From an uncultured Bacteroidota bacterium (GTDB lineage Bacteria; Bacteroidota; Bacteroidia; Chitinophagales; Chitinophagaceae), in NCBI GenBank assembly GCA_946480675.1, contig CAMLKS010000099.1, positions 1 through 7,937 of the forward strand: a stretch of DNA of 7,937 nt, in the 5' to 3' direction. Positions 1 through 6,915 of this stretch are shown piece after piece. The first letter of the stretch is position 1, and each line of letters opens with the position of its first letter. The notes under the pieces are model-generated. The model made no database searches and was not told where the DNA came from. It worked only from the letters and a program-made list of their open reading frames with translations. A program made the translations under genes and the position numbers.

Positions 1-698
1 TGGCGCAGGTCGCGCATATCTGCTATAGCCATTACCTTGCCCGTAGCGGGGTCTATTTTCAGTATCAGGTCGCGTGTCCACTGGTTGGCATAAATATAGC
101 CATTGATAAATTCCAGTTCATTCACTTCCAGCACCGGGCCGTACTGGTCGGTTATTTCTACCTGTTTTGTCACCTGCATGGTAGCAGGGTCCATAAAGTA
201 TAGCTTACTGCCGCCATCGGTATATATCAGGCTGGTACCATCATTGGTAAGCCCCCAGGCTTCTTCATTTACAAAGCTGAATGTTTGCAGTTGTTTCATG
301 GTTTTCAGGTCGTACACAAAACCTGTCTTCTCCTTGTAGGTCAGTTGGTATATTTTCCCGTTCAACACTGTAAGCCCTTCTCCAAAGTAGCGGCTATCCA
401 GTTTTTTCTGCTCCAATACCTTACCGGTTTTCAAATCCGTTTTCCGCAGTTCCGAGCTGCCGTATTGCCCCGTACTTTCATACAGGTAGCCATCTACAAA
501 CTGCAACCCTTCCGTAAATGCTTTGGTATCGTGCGGGTATTCTGCTACCACGCTGTAAGCTATCAGCTTAGGTGCTGCTACTTCTGTGCTCACGCTGTCG
601 GTGGGTTCCGTACCTGTTTCTGCAGTGTCATTACTTTTATCTTTACATGCAGCAAGCAGTAACATGGCAAGGGTGGCAAAACGCAATACGGTCTTCAT
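1..698 (-). CDS. Glutaminyl-peptide cyclotransferase, lipoprotein, 3' end beyond window (partial)
   Basis: Converts N-terminal glutamine of peptides or proteins to pyroglutamate, releasing ammonia. The reading frame starts at ATG 698 and runs 232 codons without a stop to the window edge, so the C-terminus is missing. Residues 1-18 form a lipoprotein signal (LLAAC, lipid-carrying Cys18), followed by a polar linker to about residue 42. The rest matches the five-bladed propeller family of plant and bacterial cyclotransferases (PF05096 type): FTEGL at 61-65, ESTGQYG at 74-80 followed by SSELRK, FGEGL at 105-109, AWGLTNDG at 147-154, and NELEFINGYIYAN at 193-205. Family members are usually about 250-270 residues, so perhaps 20-40 are lost. 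I cannot say which acidic residue is catalytic from sequence alone. The lipobox predicts a membrane-anchored, periplasmic or surface enzyme. Family assignment is firm; substrate is unknown. Confidence 0.92.
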   Translation of the reverse strand, partial: MKTVLRFATLAMLLLAACKDKSNDTAETGTEPTDSVSTEVAAPKLIAYSVVAEYPHDTKAFTEGLQFVDGYLYESTGQYGSSELRKTDLKTGKVLEQKKLDSRYFGEGLTVLNGKIYQLTYKEKTGFVYDLKTMKQLQTFSFVNEEAWGLTNDGTSLIYTDGGSKLYFMDPATMQVTKQVEITDQYGPVLEVNELEFINGYIYANQWTRDLILKIDPATGKVMAIADMRDLR

Positions 699-717
699 CT
701 GCTTTTTATTTTCGGTG

Positions 718-725
718 CTAATATA
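718..725 (-). promoter_or_regulatory. Possible -7 box for the cyclotransferase gene
   Basis: On the minus strand this reads TATATTAG, seven of eight matches to the Bacteroidota -7 consensus TAnnTTTG. It lies 19 bases upstream of the ATG at 698 and just downstream of the terminator at 732-764. No TTG or TTTG sits at a proper distance, so the call is weak. Confidence 0.25.
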
Positions 726-731
726 GGCCAA

Positions 732-764
732 AAAAATGCCCCCGTAAGCTGCGGGGGCATTTTT
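732..764 (-). terminator. Rho-independent terminator of the double-HTH gene
   Basis: A perfect 13-bp stem (732-744 with 752-764) around a 7-base loop, with core GCCCCCG/CGGGGGC. On the minus strand it ends in a run of seven T (736-730). It lies 18 bases past the stop of the 783-1223 gene and before the start of the cyclotransferase gene, so it separates these two same-strand units. The A/T arms are symmetrical, so it could also act on plus-strand transcripts. Confidence 0.9.
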
Positions 765-782
765 AATATATCGTATGAAATT

Positions 783-1223
783 CTAGATTTTGTATTTAAT
801 AAGTCTCAATATCTCCAGCAGCATATCGGGGCTAAAGAGTTTCTTTTTGCAGTGCAGTATGCGGCTTAATATCTGCTGGTCTGTTTTCAGGTGTTGTGCC
901 AGTTCGGCCTGTGTCACTTTGCGCACCTCCATGTAGTTCTGCAATCCCTCTGCTATCACCTCATACATATTGCGGGGTGGCTTCTTCGATGCCAGTATTT
1001 CATTTACGCTGCCGGCACGTGCATATTTCAGGAATTTATCCAGAAAAGCCTGAGTCAATGGCGTTTCCCCGTTTATCACTTTTGAATAATAATAGGGTGT
1101 CACCTTTATCTTTTCAGCCATCTCACCTTTGGTAGCAACATTACGCCTCTTCATAAGGATAGCTGCTGCCTGCTTCAGCTGTATCGGCTTCACATCTTTT
1201 ATATGATTTGCTTTGGGTGGCAT
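783..1223 (-). CDS. Protein with two tandem helix-turn-helix domains, putative DNA-binding regulator
   Basis: Predicted cytoplasmic DNA-binding protein of 146 residues. Two helix-turn-helix units are visible. The first spans about residues 15-70, with helices near TKGEMAEKI (31-39) and TPYYYSKVI (42-50), then NGETPL. The second spans about 84-143 and looks like a classic XRE/lambda-repressor unit, with VTQAELAQHL (103-112) and TDQQILSRIL (114-123). A basic linker (about 79-84) joins them. Nothing is left over for a sensor, peptidase or oligomerisation domain. Lysine and arginine are abundant (MKRR at 24-27, CKKK at 125-128). The ATG at 1223 has no clear Shine-Dalgarno sequence, usual in Bacteroidota. 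The gene stands alone: its own terminator lies downstream and a 112-base gap separates it from the next minus-strand gene. Target and role are unknown; it could also be an antitoxin-like or phage-derived regulator, but no toxin gene is adjacent. Confidence 0.85.
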   Translation of the reverse strand: MPPKANHIKDVKPIQLKQAAAILMKRRNVATKGEMAEKIKVTPYYYSKVINGETPLTQAFLDKFLKYARAGSVNEILASKKPPRNMYEVIAEGLQNYMEVRKVTQAELAQHLKTDQQILSRILHCKKKLFSPDMLLEILRLIKYKI

Positions 1224-1242
1224 AAGTGATTTATTGAGTAGG

Positions 1243-1250
1243 TAAAGATA
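1243..1250 (-). promoter_or_regulatory. Possible -7 box for the double-HTH gene
   Basis: On the minus strand this reads TATCTTTA, one base off TAnnTTTG. It lies 19 bases upstream of the ATG at 1223, which would leave a short leader. No good -33 TTG is seen. The surrounding 1224-1335 gap is AT-rich; I saw no gene and no convincing terminator for the upstream lipoprotein genes in it. Confidence 0.3.
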
Positions 1251-1335
1251 ATAAAATATTCATAAATACCGCATTTAATGTAAAATTGATAACTTCTAAA
1301 TTATCTATGCTGGTATATTATTGACATACACTACC

Positions 1336-1539
1336 TTACTTGTCATAAACCGGTACCGGGGCCTTCTGCATGGCAGGCCTGTTGGTTACCGGCCTCACTA
1401 TAGGCGCATTGGCACTATCTGGTTTAGCCGTTGCTACTGTGGTTGCATTACCGGTTGCTTTTTTGCCCGATGAGCAGGCTGCAAAACAAATTACGGACAT
1501 CAGCACTGCCAGTGCCAGGGATATTTTTATCATACTCAT
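1336..1539 (-). CDS. Small lipoprotein, unknown function
   Basis: A 67-residue predicted lipoprotein. Residues 1-21 are a hydrophobic signal ending in CFAAC with the lipid-carrying Cys22, followed by SSGKK. The mature part (about 46 residues) is low-complexity, rich in Ala, Thr, Pro and Val, with no recognisable fold. It resembles the Pro/Ala/Thr-rich linker of a surface lipoprotein. Met3 is an alternative start giving the same mature protein. It is the last of three minus-strand lipoprotein genes, only 10 bases after the stop of the one before, so co-transcription is likely. A longer plus-strand reading frame overlaps it, but the lipobox and the operon-like spacing favour the minus strand. 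No family recognised. Confidence 0.7.
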   Translation of the reverse strand: MSMIKISLALAVLMSVICFAACSSGKKATGNATTVATAKPDSANAPIVRPVTNRPAMQKAPVPVYDK

Positions 1540-1549
1540 TATACACGGA

Positions 1550-1972
1550 TTATTCGTGGTAGCCCATTACTACCATTTTGCCCTGCATGGGTTTGGAAGT
1601 AGTGCCGTCAAAAACATCTATTATCACATGCGCGCCTTTAGGCACGGGTATTTTCATATTGCCCCCGAAGCTGAAGGTTTCCAGGTTTTGTATTTGCGGC
1701 AGAATATAGTTCTTCGTTTCACCATTGGCCAGCACTACCCTTACGCCTGCTGCGGGCTGGTTTTTAGTTACTACATATACCTGCACATTCGTTATCATCA
1801 TAGAACCGTTAGGTTCAGGTGCCAGTTTCAGCATAGGTGTAATGGTATCTACCTTAAAAGGGCGTGGCTCTGTCGCTACGGTTTGCGGTGGCGTTTTGGC
1901 TACAGCTTTTTTAGTGTTTTTGCAGGCTATTACCGTACACAGCGCTATAATGGCAATGATCGTATATCGCAT
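1550..1972 (-). CDS. Lipoprotein of unknown function with predicted beta-rich domain
   Basis: A 140-residue predicted lipoprotein. The signal covers residues 1-16 and ends in VIAC with Cys17, followed by KNTKKAVAK and a Pro/Thr-rich linker to about residue 45. The remainder (about 46-140) alternates hydrophobic and polar residues (for example ITNVQVYVVTKNQPAAG, MKIPVPKGAHVIIDVFDG), suggesting a small beta-sandwich. I recognise no catalytic motif and no family. It is the middle of three minus-strand lipoprotein genes, 17 bases after the upstream one and 10 before the downstream one. The ATG at 1972 is the only start that places the signal peptide at the N-terminus. Confidence 0.8.
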   Translation of the reverse strand: MRYTIIAIIALCTVIACKNTKKAVAKTPPQTVATEPRPFKVDTITPMLKLAPEPNGSMMITNVQVYVVTKNQPAAGVRVVLANGETKNYILPQIQNLETFSFGGNMKIPVPKGAHVIIDVFDGTTSKPMQGKMVVMGYHE

Positions 1973-1989
1973 AAAATAAGGGTCTTAAA

Positions 1990-2766
1990 TTAATTACGCA
2001 CCATCATGAAATAATACTCAGAATTAGGAAACAGGGCCATCATAGTATCCCTTGTTTCAGCGCGGTATTCCGGTGGTGTGCCGGTAGGCAGCTTACCTGC
2101 CGATATATAGCCCAGGCTGGCACCCTCTGCACTCATAAATTCGATATACGGATCGTTCAAACGGTGCACTTTAAAATTCAGCTTATCGGTAGTGGTTTGG
2201 CCCGAACCATTCCTGTAGGTAAAATCAGCGGTGAAGTTTTTGTGTACTGTCAGCTCTTTATACTTTTCAGCCTCGCTCATACTACCCCAGAAAGACACAT
2301 AACCAGTAGATGCACTTACCAGGTAGGCATCTACTGCCCTCCATTTGCTGGAAAGGTCGTCCGTTTTCAGGAATGCCTGGCGGGCATATCCTGTAAATGC
2401 ACTCTCTATGAAATAGGTATTATTACCCTCTGAAGGCAGAAATGCTACCTGTGCCCCATTTTGCGGGTACATATCGTTAAACCAGTTGCTGTAATAATAA
2501 TCGTCTGTATGCCAGTCCATATAGTAGGTTTTACCCAATGGTATTTCGCTGGCAGGTATGGTAGTAATGGTGGACTTTTTCAATACTTTTCGTACCAGCG
2601 GGCTTACATTATTGCCATAATCTTCCATGCTACGGTACACGCTCAGCACCACATCCTTATTCACGCGGTTGTTAAAGGTTAGTGCGGTGTTGTCCTTGCC
2701 TTCTTTCTTACTGCATCCCGAAAATGCTATTAAAGCGCCCAAAGCAAGTGCATATATTTTATTCAT
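1990..2766 (-). CDS. Lipoprotein of unknown function, first gene of a three-lipoprotein cluster
   Basis: A 258-residue predicted lipoprotein. The signal is residues 1-17, ending in AFSGC with Cys18, then the typical SKKEGKDN linker. The mature region is rich in Tyr and Asn (for example YYYSNWFNDMYP near residues 91-102) and alternates like a beta-rich domain. I see no enzyme motif and no known family. The phrase FNNRVNKDVVLSVYRSM after the linker could be the start of a small immunoglobulin-like fold, as in many Bacteroidota lipoproteins, but this is inference. The gene leads a likely operon with two smaller lipoprotein genes (gaps 17 and 10 bases). It is divergent from the YiiX-like hydrolase gene across 136 bases. 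Confidence 0.82.
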   Translation of the reverse strand: MNKIYALALGALIAFSGCSKKEGKDNTALTFNNRVNKDVVLSVYRSMEDYGNNVSPLVRKVLKKSTITTIPASEIPLGKTYYMDWHTDDYYYSNWFNDMYPQNGAQVAFLPSEGNNTYFIESAFTGYARQAFLKTDDLSSKWRAVDAYLVSASTGYVSFWGSMSEAEKYKELTVHKNFTADFTYRNGSGQTTTDKLNFKVHRLNDPYIEFMSAEGASLGYISAGKLPTGTPPEYRAETRDTMMALFPNSEYYFMMVRN

Positions 2767-2786
2767 TCTATAGCTGTTTGTATCTA

Positions 2787-2794
2787 CTAATGTA
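2787..2794 (-). promoter_or_regulatory. Possible -7 box for the lipoprotein cluster
   Basis: The minus strand reads TACATTAG, one mismatch to TAnnTTTG, 20 bases upstream of the ATG at 2766. No convincing -33 TTG is found, so this is only a candidate. Confidence 0.25.
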
Positions 2795-2880
2795 GCGAAA
2801 TTTTGGCAGATGACATATGCTTGTGCTGTTATAACTTGCGGTTAAACCACCACCCCGAAACAGTTCAGGCCTCTAATGCT

Positions 2881-2888
2881 TACTTTTG
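2881..2888 (+). promoter_or_regulatory. -7 box (TACTTTTG) for the YiiX-like hydrolase gene
   Basis: TACTTTTG is a full match to the Bacteroidota -7 consensus TAnnTTTG. It ends 14 bases before ATG 2903, so transcription would start only a few bases before that codon. An in-frame ATG at 2876 lies upstream of this box and would not be in the transcript, which supports 2903 as the start. No clear -33 element is seen. Confidence 0.5.
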
Positions 2889-2902
2889 CCTCAAACCATT
2901 AC

Positions 2903-3532
2903 ATGCTTAAAAACATTTCCCTAGGCTTTGCTCTATTGTATTGCTGCGCAGGCATGGCACAAACCCACGACCTGCCCCCATTGCAAAATGGCGACTTGCT
3001 GTTTCAGGATATGGACTGCGGGCCTATATGCAATGCGATAGAAGAAGTAACGGAAGGCTTTGACGGGCACGACTTTTCGCACATAGGGCTGGTAACCATT
3101 CAGAAGGACAGCATTTTCATTATAGAAGCCATAGGCAAAGATGTACACCTGACACCATTAGCCGCATTTCTTTCACGGTCGGGCAATAAAGTATATGTAG
3201 GTCGCGTAAAGCAGGCATACAAACCGCTGGCACAGAAAGCTATAAAGGTAGCACTGCGCTATAAGGGCATCCCTTACGATGATGTTTTCATCTACAACAA
3301 TAAGAAATATTATTGCTCTGAAATGATATACGATGCCTTCAAAAAGGCCAATGGAAATAAACCTTTCTTCGCACTGGAACCGATGACCTTCCGCATACCG
3401 GGCAGCGATGCCTATTACCCTGTGTGGGTTTCTTACTATGCCAACCTGAAGATGGATATACCCGAAGGCAAACCGGGCATCAACCCCGGTGGCATATCGC
3501 GGTCTTCAAAAATCACGATACTGAATAAGTAA
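2903..3532 (+). CDS. Exported YiiX-like permuted NlpC/P60 cysteine hydrolase
   Basis: A 209-residue papain-like hydrolase of the circularly permuted NlpC/P60 group (YiiX/YaeF, PF05708 type), members of which are thought to cleave amide bonds in cell-wall peptides or lipid-linked substrates. Residues 1-19 form a secretion signal (MLKN, hydrophobic core, likely cut at GMA/Q) without a lipobox. Family marks follow in permuted order: NGDLLFQ (29-35), the His motif GHDFSHIGLV (55-64, His60), a conserved acidic residue in FIIEA (Glu75), and the Cys motif YYCSEMIYDAF (136-146, Cys138). Cys138 and His60 are the expected catalytic pair; Glu75 is the likely third member. I chose ATG 2903 over 2876 because it gives a clean signal peptide and a -7 box lies between the two. 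The gene is monocistronic and ends at a bidirectional terminator. The substrate cannot be told from sequence. Confidence 0.88.
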   Translation: MLKNISLGFALLYCCAGMAQTHDLPPLQNGDLLFQDMDCGPICNAIEEVTEGFDGHDFSHIGLVTIQKDSIFIIEAIGKDVHLTPLAAFLSRSGNKVYVGRVKQAYKPLAQKAIKVALRYKGIPYDDVFIYNNKKYYCSEMIYDAFKKANGNKPFFALEPMTFRIPGSDAYYPVWVSYYANLKMDIPEGKPGINPGGISRSSKITILNK

Positions 3533-3533
3533 A

Positions 3534-3561
3534 AAAAGGGCTGCCAATTGGCAGCCCTTTT
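3534..3561. terminator. Bidirectional terminator between convergent genes
   Basis: A perfect 12-bp stem (3534-3545 with 3550-3561), core GGGCTGCC/GGCAGCCC, closes an AATT loop. It is flanked by A on the left (3531-3537) and T on the right (3558-3561), so both strands give a stem followed by T. It begins two bases after the YiiX-like gene stop and 20 bases past the stop of the M36 peptidase gene, serving both. Confidence 0.92.
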
Positions 3562-3581
3562 AAAATATCAGAACAGAACCA

Positions 3582-6581
3582 TTAGTGTTTTACCACTATT
3601 TTCTGTGCTTGTATTGTTTTATTGCTGGTTTGCATGATGAGCATATATTGCCCATCTGCCAATGAAGCAGTATTGAATGTGTACTTAACGGTACCGGCAT
3701 CCATTGTTTGCGTAAACAATGCACGGCCTGTCAGGTCGAACAGGGAAATGTTACCCGCTACGCCGATAGGCAATGTAACCGTTACAGTATTATCTGCGGG
3801 GTTAGGATATACGTGCAGGTCCATACGTTGTGGCTGTTCTGCAACGCCGGTAGCCCATCCTTCATAAATGAAGAAATCATCTATCGCAGCTTCTACGTTG
3901 TTTTGTCCATTGTCCACTTTCGAACTGTTAACAGCATCGGTAGCTACAAAACGCATCTGCACATACTTGCTCGATGTCAGATATTCATCTACAGCAAATA
4001 TCCTTCTCCTCCACTCATAATCGGCCTGGTAGGTACTTTCAACAGTCCTCCACAATAAAGAAGCAGTATCACGGATTTGCACACGCCACAGGTCTGTACG
4101 CGGATTTGTATTTCTACCACCGCGGTCGTTGCCATGCCACCTGTAATATTCGATGATAGGCTTGTTGAATCCTGTGAGGTCGAGCGTCGGTGTAGTAGCG
4201 GTTGTTTTACCGTTGTCTACGTCTGCCGAATTATAGTTGGTTGTAGCTGATACGCCATTACCCGTTACCAGGCACTTACCGGCACCGCTGGTGTGGTCTG
4301 CACCTGTTTGCGCTATAAGGCTCAGATTGGAACCGAAAGGCTTCCAGGTAGACTGAACGGGCACTGCATGTATCCAATCGCCACCCGTAGCATTATCTGA
4401 AGCCTCGGCCAGCGACCAGTCGGTAGATGTTTCTTCAAAAGACGTACCGCGTGTTTTCCTTACACCTATAGCAAACTGGTAAGGGATGGTTACCTGTGCG
4501 GCATCGAAAGACGCATTGTACCTGTTAGGGAAAGAGTGGCCGCCTGTGCCTGTAATATCGTACACCACAAAATAGTATTCGATAATAGACCTGGCAGGCT
4601 GGCCGGGTATAGTAGCATTGAAGATAACACCGCCTGTAGCTGTATTGCCGCCATTAGTCATCGCCAGCGTATCCCATGTGCCTACAGCACGGTTGCGATA
4701 TACCAGTTTCATTTGCTGGAAGAAGGCAGGCTCTGTAAGTACCAGGTTGGCGGTTACAGGTATCTCTGTGTTTTCCTGCTCGCGGTTATCCAGTTCTGTA
4801 TGTTCCAGCAACGCTTCGCCCATCATAAAGATACCATGGCGTGCAAATGCGTCTACCAATTGCTTCATATGCGGCGTACCATTTGCCAGGTCTGCATCGT
4901 TATCATCATTAATCAGTGCAGAGCGTAGTACTTCCTGGTACACTTCCAGCTCAGTACCTTCAGGGCCATCAGGCACATCATACAGTGTTTTTGCAAACAA
5001 CAGGGTCATGGTATCTGCGCTATTGATATTCACGCCAAAATCCCACCATGCACCTGCAATTATTTCACCATTATCGTGCACCTCGCCTGTCCATTCCATG
5101 GGATACCTTTTAGGTGTAGCATTGTAGGTACGGATGTTGCCGCCGCCTTTGAAAGCTTTACGGCCCAGTACAGGGTCTTTGGTAACACTCAGTGCCCATA
5201 CGTCTGCATAACCTTCGTTAAGGCCACCATTGCTCATGCCACCGCTACCTTTTATAAAACCATAAAAGCGGCCATTGATGCCGTGCCCGTATTCATGGTA
5301 CACTACATCTCCAATGTTGGCAAATGAATTACAACCGCTATTTTCTTCATAAAAGTTGATAGAGGCCCCATTATAGAATGCATTACAACCACCACCGGCT
5401 GCTGATAATTCCACCACGGTGGTTAGCGAATTATCCAGGCCCGTAAAGCCACTGGCATCGGGGTAATGTTGTTTCATGAAATCGTGCATACGGTTGGTAT
5501 GATAGTATGCATTGATATGGGGCACACCTGCCGGAGCGGTAGGTGGGTATATAAACGTAGTACCATTGCCATTTACCGTAGTACTGACAGACGGTATAGT
5601 ACCGGATGCACTGCCAACACGCACCGTAGACCATTTGCCCTGCAGTTTCACATCTACAGTGGCAGGTGGATTGGTACTGTTATCTACATAATAGCCGGCG
5701 TCATTTGTAGTATCGGTATTGGCACCCAGTACAATAAACAGGTTGGCCAGCGGCTGGTCTGATGGCGGGTCTACCATGTTGTCTTTATATACATTCCCCT
5801 TTACTACCAGGTCCACTTCTTCCTTCACCTCGTTGATGCGATACAGAACCTCACCCGTCATAGCATTTACATAACCTGTTAGGGCTACGGGCATATATTC
5901 ATCGTGCCTGCTGAGGCCGGATACGGTATAGTGCCATGCCGGTTGCAATGTGTAGCCATTGTTGCCGGGTACGGGAAACCATTCCCATTCATTATCAACG
6001 TTTTTCGACTGCACATTCATAACAGCATTCATATCTGCATTCAGTGCCTTACCATCCAGTGTAGCCTGGCGGGTAACAGCAGGCGCCGTGCCTGTTATTT
6101 CCTCCGGCTGGCCATACGATTTCAATGAGATACGCTGCAGGCGGCCATCTTTTGTAAAGCGCGCCATCAGCTGAGAGAAAACGACCTTACGACCGTTGAT
6201 ATACTGCTCGTAATATGCAAAAGAAGCATGTGGCGCATCCGTAATCTTCTGCAGGCGCCATTCCGATTTATTGATACCCAACTGTTTCAGGTTGTTATCC
6301 ATCAGGTAGGCCATCTTATCGGCAATAGACATACCGGGCACTACCATAGCTTTACCGTAAATATCGCGCACCTGGCCCGTCAGTTTGTCTGTTGAAGCAT
6401 AGAAGCCGGGGAAAGCAGCCTGCACGCTGCGCTGCGAGGCAGTTACTGCCTTTTTGTTTGCGATGCCAAGCTGGTTATACCCATCGAAAGCCGAAATGGT
6501 ATAATCTACGTGCTTGTGATCCTGGGCAAATGATGGGACAGAGATAGCCACCATACCCAATGCAAATAGAGCTTTTTTCAT
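3582..6581 (-). CDS. Secreted M36 (fungalysin-type) zinc metallopeptidase with T9SS sorting domain
   Basis: Extracellular zinc endopeptidase of 999 residues. Order of parts: signal peptide 1-19 (cut near SFA/Q); propeptide with FTP/PepSY-like inhibitory segments, about 45-250 (QYINGRKVVFSQLMARF at 126-142); a beta-rich stretch, 255-345; and the M36 catalytic region, about 350-590. The zinc motif is HEYGH (His429, Glu430, His433), and the third ligand is probably Glu456 in NEGYADVW. VHDNGEIIAGAWWDF (501-515) and NGTPHM (567-572) are also typical of M36. Then come a beta-sandwich (about 605-705), a jelly-roll/MAM-like domain (about 711-908, ending IDDFFIYE), and a type A T9SS sorting domain (about 922-999, VYPNPADN at 924-931, ISLFDLTGR, ADGQYMLIM, KIVVKH end). 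The sorting domain implies export by the Por machinery and probable surface attachment or release, with propeptide removal. The active-site residues are intact. The gene stands alone; upstream 6614-6620 reads TATTTTG on the minus strand, a weak -7 candidate. Confidence 0.95.
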   Translation of the reverse strand: MKKALFALGMVAISVPSFAQDHKHVDYTISAFDGYNQLGIANKKAVTASQRSVQAAFPGFYASTDKLTGQVRDIYGKAMVVPGMSIADKMAYLMDNNLKQLGINKSEWRLQKITDAPHASFAYYEQYINGRKVVFSQLMARFTKDGRLQRISLKSYGQPEEITGTAPAVTRQATLDGKALNADMNAVMNVQSKNVDNEWEWFPVPGNNGYTLQPAWHYTVSGLSRHDEYMPVALTGYVNAMTGEVLYRINEVKEEVDLVVKGNVYKDNMVDPPSDQPLANLFIVLGANTDTTNDAGYYVDNSTNPPATVDVKLQGKWSTVRVGSASGTIPSVSTTVNGNGTTFIYPPTAPAGVPHINAYYHTNRMHDFMKQHYPDASGFTGLDNSLTTVVELSAAGGGCNAFYNGASINFYEENSGCNSFANIGDVVYHEYGHGINGRFYGFIKGSGGMSNGGLNEGYADVWALSVTKDPVLGRKAFKGGGNIRTYNATPKRYPMEWTGEVHDNGEIIAGAWWDFGVNINSADTMTLLFAKTLYDVPDGPEGTELEVYQEVLRSALINDDNDADLANGTPHMKQLVDAFARHGIFMMGEALLEHTELDNREQENTEIPVTANLVLTEPAFFQQMKLVYRNRAVGTWDTLAMTNGGNTATGGVIFNATIPGQPARSIIEYYFVVYDITGTGGHSFPNRYNASFDAAQVTIPYQFAIGVRKTRGTSFEETSTDWSLAEASDNATGGDWIHAVPVQSTWKPFGSNLSLIAQTGADHTSGAGKCLVTGNGVSATTNYNSADVDNGKTTATTPTLDLTGFNKPIIEYYRWHGNDRGGRNTNPRTDLWRVQIRDTASLLWRTVESTYQADYEWRRRIFAVDEYLTSSKYVQMRFVATDAVNSSKVDNGQNNVEAAIDDFFIYEGWATGVAEQPQRMDLHVYPNPADNTVTVTLPIGVAGNISLFDLTGRALFTQTMDAGTVKYTFNTASLADGQYMLIMQTSNKTIQAQKIVVKH

Positions 6582-6673
6582 TTATAAAAAACTGGAATGT
6601 TATTGAAGACAAGCAAAATACTTAGATTAAACTTCAATTAAAAATTATTGCAGGTATAATGATAGAAATATGA

Positions 6674-6687
6674 CAATCGGGGGATTG
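6674..6687 (+). repeat. 14-base near-repeat CAATCGGGG(G/A)ATTG, copy 1
   Basis: The 14 bases here match 6826-6839, just before and including the first base of tRNA-Lys, at 13 of 14 positions. Each copy has CAAT and ATTG ends around a G-run and can fold as a short hairpin. No further identity flanks the pair. The stretch from 6582 to 6789 otherwise holds no gene that I can support. Confidence 0.4.
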
Positions 6688-6789
6688 CTAAAATCAATGA
6701 AAAACCTTAAATGATTATCTTTTCTATCCATTAATAGCCGCAGTGGCAGCGGGTTTCGTTATTATCGCAAAAAAAAGTTTAAAAAAGGT

Positions 6790-6819
6790 TTTGTAAAAAT
6801 GCATCCTTGCGTATCTTTG
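6790..6819 (+). promoter_or_regulatory. Bacteroidota-type promoter for tRNA-Lys
   Basis: TTTG at 6790-6793, an 18-base spacer, then TATCTTTG at 6812-6819, both full matches to the -33 (TTTG) and -7 (TAnnTTTG) consensus. A-rich tracts lie just upstream (6770-6786) and may act as an UP-like element. The tRNA begins 20 bases after the -7 box. Confidence 0.85.
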
Positions 6820-6838
6820 CGCTCCCAATCGGGGAATT

Positions 6839-6911
6839 GATCCTGTAGCTCAGTTGGTAGAGCAATACACTTTTAATGTATGGGTCTTGGGTTCGAGTCC
6901 CAACGGGATCA
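6839..6911 (+). tRNA. tRNA-Lys (anticodon UUU)
   Basis: Reads lysine AAA/AAG codons. All four arms form: acceptor 6839-6845 with 6904-6910 (seven pairs, one T-G wobble); D stem GCTC 6848-6851 with GAGC 6860-6863; anticodon stem 6865-6869 with 6877-6881; T stem 6887-6891 with 6899-6903 around TTCGAGT. The anticodon loop CTTTTAA (6870-6876) puts TTT at 6872-6874. The discriminator is A6911. CCA is not encoded. It has its own promoter and is followed five bases later by a terminator, so it is a single-tRNA unit. tRNA 3' ends are common integration targets, which matters for the AT-rich sequence to the right. Confidence 0.97.
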
Positions 6912-6915
6912 CTGA

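Noticed and set aside
285..662. Plus-strand reading frame of 125 codons
   Set aside because: It is antisense to the cyclotransferase gene, whose minus-strand translation shows clear family motifs.
783..1223. Toxin-antitoxin pair involving the double-HTH protein
   Set aside because: No small partner gene is adjacent, and the gene is bounded by its own terminator and a 112-base gap.
1370..1993. Plus-strand reading frame of 207 codons overlapping two lipoprotein genes
   Set aside because: Although longer than either minus-strand gene, its translation is unnatural (runs of Tyr, His, Arg and Cys). The minus-strand genes each have a lipobox and operon-like spacing.
4618..5127. Plus-strand reading frame of 169 codons
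   Set aside because: It lies fully inside the M36 peptidase gene and is Ser/Ala/Cys-rich, as expected from antisense of a coding region.
6582..6838. Small gene or regulatory RNA between the M36 gene and tRNA-Lys
   Set aside because: No reading frame of useful length with a start and no GC-rich structured element apart from the short repeat and the tRNA promoter.
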